A DNA stretch of 5,152 nucleotides from positions 1 to 5,152 of the forward strand of contig JAFGTA010000152.1 in assembly GCA_016934355.1 (NCBI GenBank), written 5' to 3'. Below, piece by piece: positions 4,862 to 5,152 of this stretch (positions are counted from its first letter, which is position 1; each line of letters begins with the position of its first letter). A program made the position numbers and the translations under genes. Under the pieces are notes generated by a model. That model ran no database searches, was not told the DNA's origin, and worked only from the letters and a program-made list of their open reading frames with translations. Source of the DNA: Candidatus Bathyarchaeota archaeon. Its GTDB lineage: Archaea > Thermoproteota > Bathyarchaeia > TCS64.

Positions 4862-5152
4862 ATGGGTAGGCTGGACGGTAAGGTAGCGGTCATCACCGGC
4901 GGCGCCTCCGGGATCGGCGATGCTTCCGCGAGGCTGTTTGTCGCTGAGGGTGCGAAGGTCGTCGTGTCGGATGTTCAGGACGAGAGGGGTCTGCGGCTCG
5001 CCGAGGAGATCGGCGCCGACTACCTCCACGCGGACGTGTCGATGGAGGGGGACGTTAAGGCTGTGGTCGGCTACGCCGTGGACAGGTTCGGGAGGCTGGA
5101 CTGCATGTTCAACAACGCGGGGGTCGCCGGGGCTGTTGGTCCCATCGAGTCT
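4862..5152 (+). CDS. Short-chain dehydrogenase/reductase (SDR), 3' partial
   Basis: The first 97 residues of a classical SDR oxidoreductase are present and the frame runs off the right edge. Visible motifs are the nucleotide-binding TGGASGIG (residues 12-19), an acidic residue at the end of the second strand (VVVSDV, Asp37) that favours NAD over NADP, ADVS with Asp58 contacting the adenine ring, and the structural NNAG (84-87). The catalytic Ser-Tyr-Lys residues lie beyond the window. Classical SDRs are about 250 residues, so roughly 60 percent is missing. The opening MGRLDGKVAVITGGASGIG and the FNNAGVAG stretch resemble general alcohol/sugar/steroid-type dehydrogenases; the substrate cannot be assigned. 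A Shine-Dalgarno site supports the ATG at 4862, unlike the probably leaderless genes to its left. Confidence 0.95.
   Translation, partial: MGRLDGKVAVITGGASGIGDASARLFVAEGAKVVVSDVQDERGLRLAEEIGADYLHADVSMEGDVKAVVGYAVDRFGRLDCMFNNAGVAGAVGPIES

Noticed and set aside
1..5152. Mobile element, CRISPR array, tRNA or toxin-antitoxin module
   Set aside because: No transposase or integrase motifs, terminal repeats, regularly spaced repeats, cloverleaf or paired small toxin/antitoxin genes were seen. The two-receiver pair is the only system-like arrangement.

Overview
The window looks archaeal. Short AT-rich elements resembling the archaeal TATA box lie about 26-28 nt upstream of several start codons, so close that the transcripts would be leaderless or nearly so. 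The clearest are before the EamA-type transporter, the small winged-helix gene and the RidA-like gene. Gene ends carry plain T-runs rather than strong hairpins. DNA is GC-rich inside genes and AT-rich between them, and AGG is a common Arg codon. Two free-standing receiver proteins and a secreted protein with a simple signal peptide fit a euryarchaeal or TACK-type archaeon (a Bathyarchaeia-like lineage is a guess), but the lineage cannot be fixed from this sequence.

Layout. Positions 3-209 (+) hold the C-terminal end of a probable gamma-glutamyltransferase. Two paralogous single-domain response regulators follow on the same strand, 316-867 and 919-1356. The first has Glu in place of the phospho-acceptor Asp; the second has every canonical receiver residue. 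Converging on the second, and overlapping it by 26 bp, is an unrecognised charged helical protein (1331-2164, -). Next on the minus strand is an exported protein of unknown function (2226-2999). It is divergent from a small winged-helix protein (3135-3389, +), and the 135-bp gap between them carries alternating GGAAC half-sites. The winged-helix gene overlaps the 3' end of a ten-helix EamA/DMT transporter (3367-4254, -) by 23 bp. The transporter is divergent from a RidA/YjgF-family gene (4351-4806, +). After a T-rich terminator region, a classical NAD-type short-chain dehydrogenase begins at 4862 and runs off the window.

How the genes may work together. The receiver pair is the clearest candidate for a shared function: one phosphorylatable receiver and one locked or unphosphorylatable paralogue, with no kinase or output domain in the window. 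The winged-helix protein could regulate itself and the divergent exported protein. The transporter, RidA-like protein and dehydrogenase look like ordinary small-molecule metabolism with separate promoters, so no single operon joins them. I see no mobile element, CRISPR array, tRNA or rRNA. The most unusual items are the Glu receiver and the two unrecognised proteins.
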